NCBI RefSeq assembly: GCF_006351925.1
Contig: NZ_CP040924.1
Coordinates: forward strand, 1,200,001 to 1,264,000
Source: Clostridium thermarum
Lineage (GTDB): Bacteria > Bacillota > Clostridia > Clostridiales > Clostridiaceae
Reading direction: 5' to 3'
Length of the DNA: 64,000 nucleotides
Under the pieces are notes generated by a model, which was not told where the DNA came from, ran no database searches, and saw nothing but the letters and a program-made list of their open reading frames with translations. How positions within the stretch are numbered: the stretch's first letter is position 1; the number at the start of each line of letters is the position of its first letter. Position numbers and translations under genes: made by a program. Below, one piece after another: positions 60,922 to 64,000 of this stretch.

Positions 60922-61844
60922 ATGGAAAATATTGAGGAGTTACTTTCTGTTATAATAAATAATGACAAGAACGAATTTGAAAATTTTATCAATGATATGT
61001 ATCCAATAGATGTTGCTATACTTTTGGACACTTTAGATGATGAAAATTTGTTGAAATTTTATAAATTAGCTGAAGATGAGCACATAGCAGAATTCCTTGA
61101 ACAGGCCAATGAAGAGTTTCAGATAAGGTTCCTGAAACTCCTGGACTTAAAGGAAATAATAAAATTGTTTTCATATATGTCAAATGATGATAAAGCTGAC
61201 ATTTTAGGTAACCTCCCCATTAGTGATGAGAAAAGATTTGCTTAAGATGATGAAACATAGTGATACTCTAAAACTGGAGGAGATTTTGGGATATGACGAA
61301 GAAAGTGCCGGAGGTATCATGATTACTGAGTATATTGCACTTCGTGGTGATTTAACAATTTTAGAATCTCTGATGAAGGTTAAGCAAATTGGCCCCAAAA
61401 CTGAGGTTATTGAAACCATATTTGTGCTCAATGAAAAAAGTCAATTGGTCGGAACTGCAGACCTCAGAGATATCCTTGTTGCACCGGAAGAGCAGAAGCT
61501 CTATGAAATAATGGATGAAAACATCATATCTGTACAACCTGAGGAAGACCAGGAAGAGGTTGCCCTTGGTGTAGTAAATGGTGCAGCAACTGGAATTGTT
61601 ACGGGAATAATATTATATATGAAGTATGGGAACCCTTATCTTGGATTAATTATTTTTTGCTGCAATGATAGGAAATCTAATTATAGCAGGATTCTTTGTT
61701 TTTTTAATTCCACTATTATTATTAAAGGTTATGGGGATTGACCCTGCACTAGCATCAGCAATATTTCTAACCACAGCAACGGATGTATTCGGGTTTTTTC
61801 TTTTCCTTGGTTTAGCTAAAGTTTTTATTGGATTTTTAATTTGA
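60922..61844 (+). pseudogene. mgtE: Magnesium transporter MgtE, frameshifted with internal deletion
   Basis: Frame 1 (60922-61221) encodes the N domain (MENIEELLSVIINNDKNEFENFINDMYPIDVAILLD...). A +1 shift near 61221 continues into KLEEILGYDEESAGGIMITEYIALRGDLTILESLMKVK...VGTADLRDILVA (CBS domain). At about 61565 the CBS end joins directly to LGVVNGAATGIVTGIILYMKYGNPYLG, skipping roughly 130 residues with the connecting helix and first membrane segments. A further 1-base shift in the T6 run at 61653-61658 leads to the last membrane part ([23 protein letters not shown]). At least three lesions; not functional. Confidence 0.85.
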
Positions 61845-61926
61845 TACAAAGTTGGGGAATGCATTATGAAGGGTTTACCGGCTTTGCAATAGATAGGTGA
61901 TGTGTATAAGCCAAAAGAATCATTAG

Positions 61927-61948
61927 ACCCCCTTAGACCCAGGGGGGT
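61927..61948 (+). terminator. GC-rich hairpin after mgtE
   Basis: ACCCCC (61927-61932) with GGGGGGT (61942-61948); no T-run. Possible transcript end or IS boundary. Confidence 0.3.
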
Positions 61949-61963
61949 ACATCTTTACACAAA

Positions 61964-62807
61964 ATAAATATTAAAGCGTTTTAGTATCATCTTTCTATTT
62001 CTTTTCGTTGTTTTAGTTGCAGTTAGCTTTTTATTATTTTTGCAAACAAAATAGTCACCAGCTTCATTGTATTCCATATTTTCTATCCGTCCAATATCGT
62101 TCTTATATTTTCGAGTTTTAGATATTTGATAATTAGCTGGTTTGATAAAGGACAGTTGCTCACTTTCTTTCAGATAAACTCAGAATCCACTCCGTGCTGC
62201 AAATTATAAGCCGGCTTTAACTGGCCATTTTTCATGGCATCCTCTTTCAACCTCATGAAAGTTGCATCCTTATCAGTTTTTGAATAGCTGTTACGTTCAC
62301 CGCAAATATGTATTTTTTCAGTGTATTCTTTTAATTTATTGAGATATTCTTCGAGCTTCTCAATAGAACGCTGCAACGGAGTTTTTTTCTTCCTGGCCCA
62401 TGCACAAACTCTATGTTTTCCTCATGCTTCATTGCATACAGTTTTTTTTCGAAGCTTTTTTATATGCTTCATCTTTACCTCATTCTGATATGCAATCTTT
62501 ATTCCGTATAGTTCTTCGCATTCTGCTACTAAGTCTGCCATCTTAGTTAGTAATTTTTCCAGGTTCTTAGTTACAGCTTTTTTCCACACAAAGGTATATT
62601 TATTAGCGCAAGCTTCAATTTTAGTGCCATCAATAAATATGGACTCACCAGATATTTCACTTCTAAATCCATCTCCTCCACAAACTGACTTAGCAAACGT
62701 ACTGAATCATTTACTGGGATTATACAATCCATATCGAATGGAAGTTTTAATTGAAAATATCTTTGATTAAGTGTATAATTTTTTTGTAAAATGTTATGTT
62801 TTTGCAT
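61964..62807 (-). pseudogene. IS1182 family transposase relic
   Basis: Minus-strand pieces in family order: FQLKLPFDMDCIIPVNDSVRLLSQFVEEMDLEV (62807-62670), then a damaged middle, [41 protein letters not shown] (to 62170), then SFIKPANYQISKTRKYKNDIGRIENMEYNEAGDYFVCKNNKKL (to about 61980). Stops and frameshifts separate the pieces and much of the catalytic core is lost. Degraded insertion sequence. Confidence 0.85.
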
Positions 62808-62822
62808 ACTAATATTTTACCG

Positions 62823-62888
62823 TAAATCCCTCACTTTTCGAAGTGGGGGATTTATAGTTTTATAAAAAAGAGCTGCCGCTCTTTTTTT
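62823..62888. terminator. Two adjacent hairpins, second a bidirectional terminator
   Basis: AAATCCCTCACTT with AAGTGGGGGATTT (62823-62853), then AAAAAAGAGC / GCTCTTTTTTT around TGCC (62864-62888), which has A and T runs on both sides and can terminate from either direction. Confidence 0.75.
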
Positions 62889-62897
62889 AGTTAGTGC

Positions 62898-62996
62898 GAC
62901 AGCCCTCGGATAATAGAAAAAATAACTGTATTTGAAGGAGAAAGAATTATTGTAACCTTGCTTGATGGCACAGAAATTGAATGTGAATTTGAATAG
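62898..62996 (+). pseudogene. C-terminal tail of a serine recombinase
   Basis: An open stretch ends RIIEKITVFEGERIIVTLL, DGTEIECEFE and TAG at 62994. It closely resembles the last residues of large serine recombinases, including recombinase 2 here ([19 protein letters not shown]). Only about 30 codons remain, with no start. Suggests a lost second integrated element. Confidence 0.6.
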
Positions 62997-63006
62997 CAAC
63001 TAACAT

Positions 63007-63044
63007 GCCGGTCAAAGAGCTTAATTGTCCTTTAACCGGCTTTA
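63007..63044 (+). terminator. Hairpin after the recombinase relic
   Basis: GCCGGT (63007-63012) with ACCGGC (63035-63040), inner AAAGA/TCCTTT, followed by TTTAG. Weak T-run. Confidence 0.5.
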
Positions 63045-63140
63045 GTTGATATACAAATGTTGCTATAAAATATTAGGTACATGATTTTTGTGGATAATGA
63101 AATTTCCCCACTAAAGGAATTGAGACTCCTCAACCTACGA

Positions 63141-63584
63141 TTACTTTTCCTTTGAAATGAGCTTATGTTCTTCCCTTAATGGCCAGAATAATTTAAATTC
63201 TAATTTTTCTATTTCTCTCTTCTGCTTATAACTAACTCTAAGTGTAATGTTATCTGGAATATCTATTCCTTCTGGGGCATCCTTTAATAATGTATTGATA
63301 TTTCTATTTTCTTTAATCTTTGATACTTCATCAAAAATAGTGTCTAGTATGATGTTATAATTTCCGTTCTTATCTTTAATAGCTTCAAATATTTCTTCTT
63401 TATTTGCGTATTCATAAGAGTCCCCTGATGCAACCCAATCCATTAGGGCAGATTTGCTAAATCTCCATTCTCTGCCTATCTTTCTGGCTGGTATGTGCTC
63501 TTCTCTTAATAATTTTATTAATGTTCTTTCGCCAACACCCAAAAAATCACACGCTTGCTCTAAATTTAAAATAGCATTATCCAT
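63141..63584 (-). CDS. Excisionase/MerR-type helix-turn-helix protein
   Basis: 147 residues. The N-terminal 50 residues are a winged excisionase-type DNA-binding domain: MDNAILNLEQACDFLGVGERTLIKLLREEHIPARKIGREWRFSKSALMDWVASGD. The C-terminal part (EIFEAIKDKNGNYNIILDTIFDEVSKIKENRNINTLLKDAPEGIDIPDNITLRVSYKQKREIEKLEFKLFWPL) is of unknown family. Probably a transcription regulator. Monocistronic on the minus strand; AGGAGG lies upstream of the ATG. Divergent from the ABC transporter gene, which it may control. Confidence 0.8.
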   Translation of the reverse strand: MDNAILNLEQACDFLGVGERTLIKLLREEHIPARKIGREWRFSKSALMDWVASGDSYEYANKEEIFEAIKDKNGNYNIILDTIFDEVSKIKENRNINTLLKDAPEGIDIPDNITLRVSYKQKREIEKLEFKLFWPLREEHKLISKEK

Positions 63585-63792
63585 ATTGATTCCTCCTCAA
63601 CATTATGAAAGATTTCTATCAGTTATAATAAAGTATTGTTCGTTATTTATCTTAAATTATATCTTAATTGATATTTATGGTCAATTATTCTAGTGTTAAA
63701 ATACAAAATGATATGATTTTAGATGTAAATAACATATATATGATTGTATTTTAATGCAATTGGTAGTATTATTGTTTTGTGGGGGGGTTGTT

Positions 63793-64000
63793 ATGTCACA
63801 ATTAAAGATTGAACCTATGAAACAACCAGACAAAATTATAAACTATTGGAAAAAAGAAAAGTTTGTTGCAGCCTGTATTATAATATTTGGAATAGCAAGT
63901 AATATTACTATAATCCTAGGTCCTATATATCAAGGAAAACTCATTGACACCATCGCTCAGGGCGCTAGTCTATTTTCTGTAGTATTACTTGCAGTTACTT
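63793..64000 (+). CDS. ABC exporter (permease-ATPase), 5' part
   Basis: The first 69 residues are visible: MSQLKIEPMKQPDKIINYWKKEKFVAACIIIFGIASNITIILGPIYQGKLIDTIAQGASLFSVVLLAV. A basic N-terminus, one membrane helix (about 26-46) and the GPIYQGKLIDTI motif of ABC_membrane-type half transporters. The ATP-binding domain would lie beyond the right edge. A G-run (GGGGGGG) six bases before the ATG serves as ribosome binding site. 63585-63792 between it and the divergent regulator is AT-rich promoter DNA. Confidence 0.8.
   Translation, partial: MSQLKIEPMKQPDKIINYWKKEKFVAACIIIFGIASNITIILGPIYQGKLIDTIAQGASLFSVVLLAVT

Noticed and set aside
62817..62999. Minus-strand 60-residue ORF
   Set aside because: It runs through two hairpins and over the recombinase relic on the other strand; no start signal.
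1..64000. CRISPR array, tRNA or rRNA genes
   Set aside because: No regularly spaced repeats and no tRNA-like cloverleaf or rRNA sequence were noticed; short RNA genes could still have been missed by eye.

Overview
The window is low-GC Gram-positive DNA, most likely from a member of the Clostridia. The evidence is strong AGGAGG-type ribosome binding sites with frequent GTG/TTG starts, TTGACA/TATAAT-type promoters, an M-box magnesium leader, and a cos-type siphoprophage with a triple serine-recombinase cassette of the kind common in clostridial prophages. No taxon can be named from sequence alone. No rRNA, tRNA or CRISPR array was seen.

Layout. (1) 1-6563, minus strand: a compact defence operon. 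A Cro/CI-type regulator is followed by a three-gene ABC-ATPase set of the ABC-three-component (ABC-3C) kind, then a type III-like modification methylase and its DEAD-box restriction subunit, which runs off the left edge. (2) About 6600-43500, plus strand: a nearly complete siphoprophage. In order it has an early sigma-like factor, a replication module (Cas4-like nuclease, SSB-like DUF2815, family A polymerase, antirepressor, VapE primase-helicase, VRR-NUC, SNF2 helicase), a late regulator, HNH nuclease, a candidate cos site, ParB-methylase, terminase, head, tail (with a -1 frameshifted tail chaperone), lysis genes and three serine-recombinase genes. A two-gene insertion between terminase and portal looks like a Kiwa (KwaA/KwaB) antiphage pair in convergent orientation. 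(3) 43555-47543: a second accessory operon with its own promoter, encoding a DUF1413 protein and a 1218-residue protein with an N-terminal PD-(D/E)xK-like nuclease domain and a STAND/NACHT-type NTPase (Avs-like). (4) 47544-56786: an insertion-sequence nest with two different intact-looking IS66 elements, pieces of IS3, IS21 and IS91-type elements, and a chimeric IR-bounded element built from the 3' ends of both IS66 types joined through a palindrome. (5) 57175-64000: chromosomal-looking genes, namely a cation diffusion facilitator, an M-box riboswitch in front of decayed mgtA and mgtE, an IS1182-type transposase relic, a recombinase tail relic, a helix-turn-helix gene and the start of an ABC exporter.

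Three separate antiphage loci (ABC-3C plus type III R-M, Kiwa-like, nuclease-STAND) lie in or next to one prophage. The prophage also carries a dispersed RNA-like element in four copies, each just upstream of a gene. In two copies it is perfectly complementary to the downstream Shine-Dalgarno sequence. The prophage also has terminator-like hairpins placed directly before the ribosome binding sites of several genes. All family assignments come from motifs and remembered family features; no database search was run.
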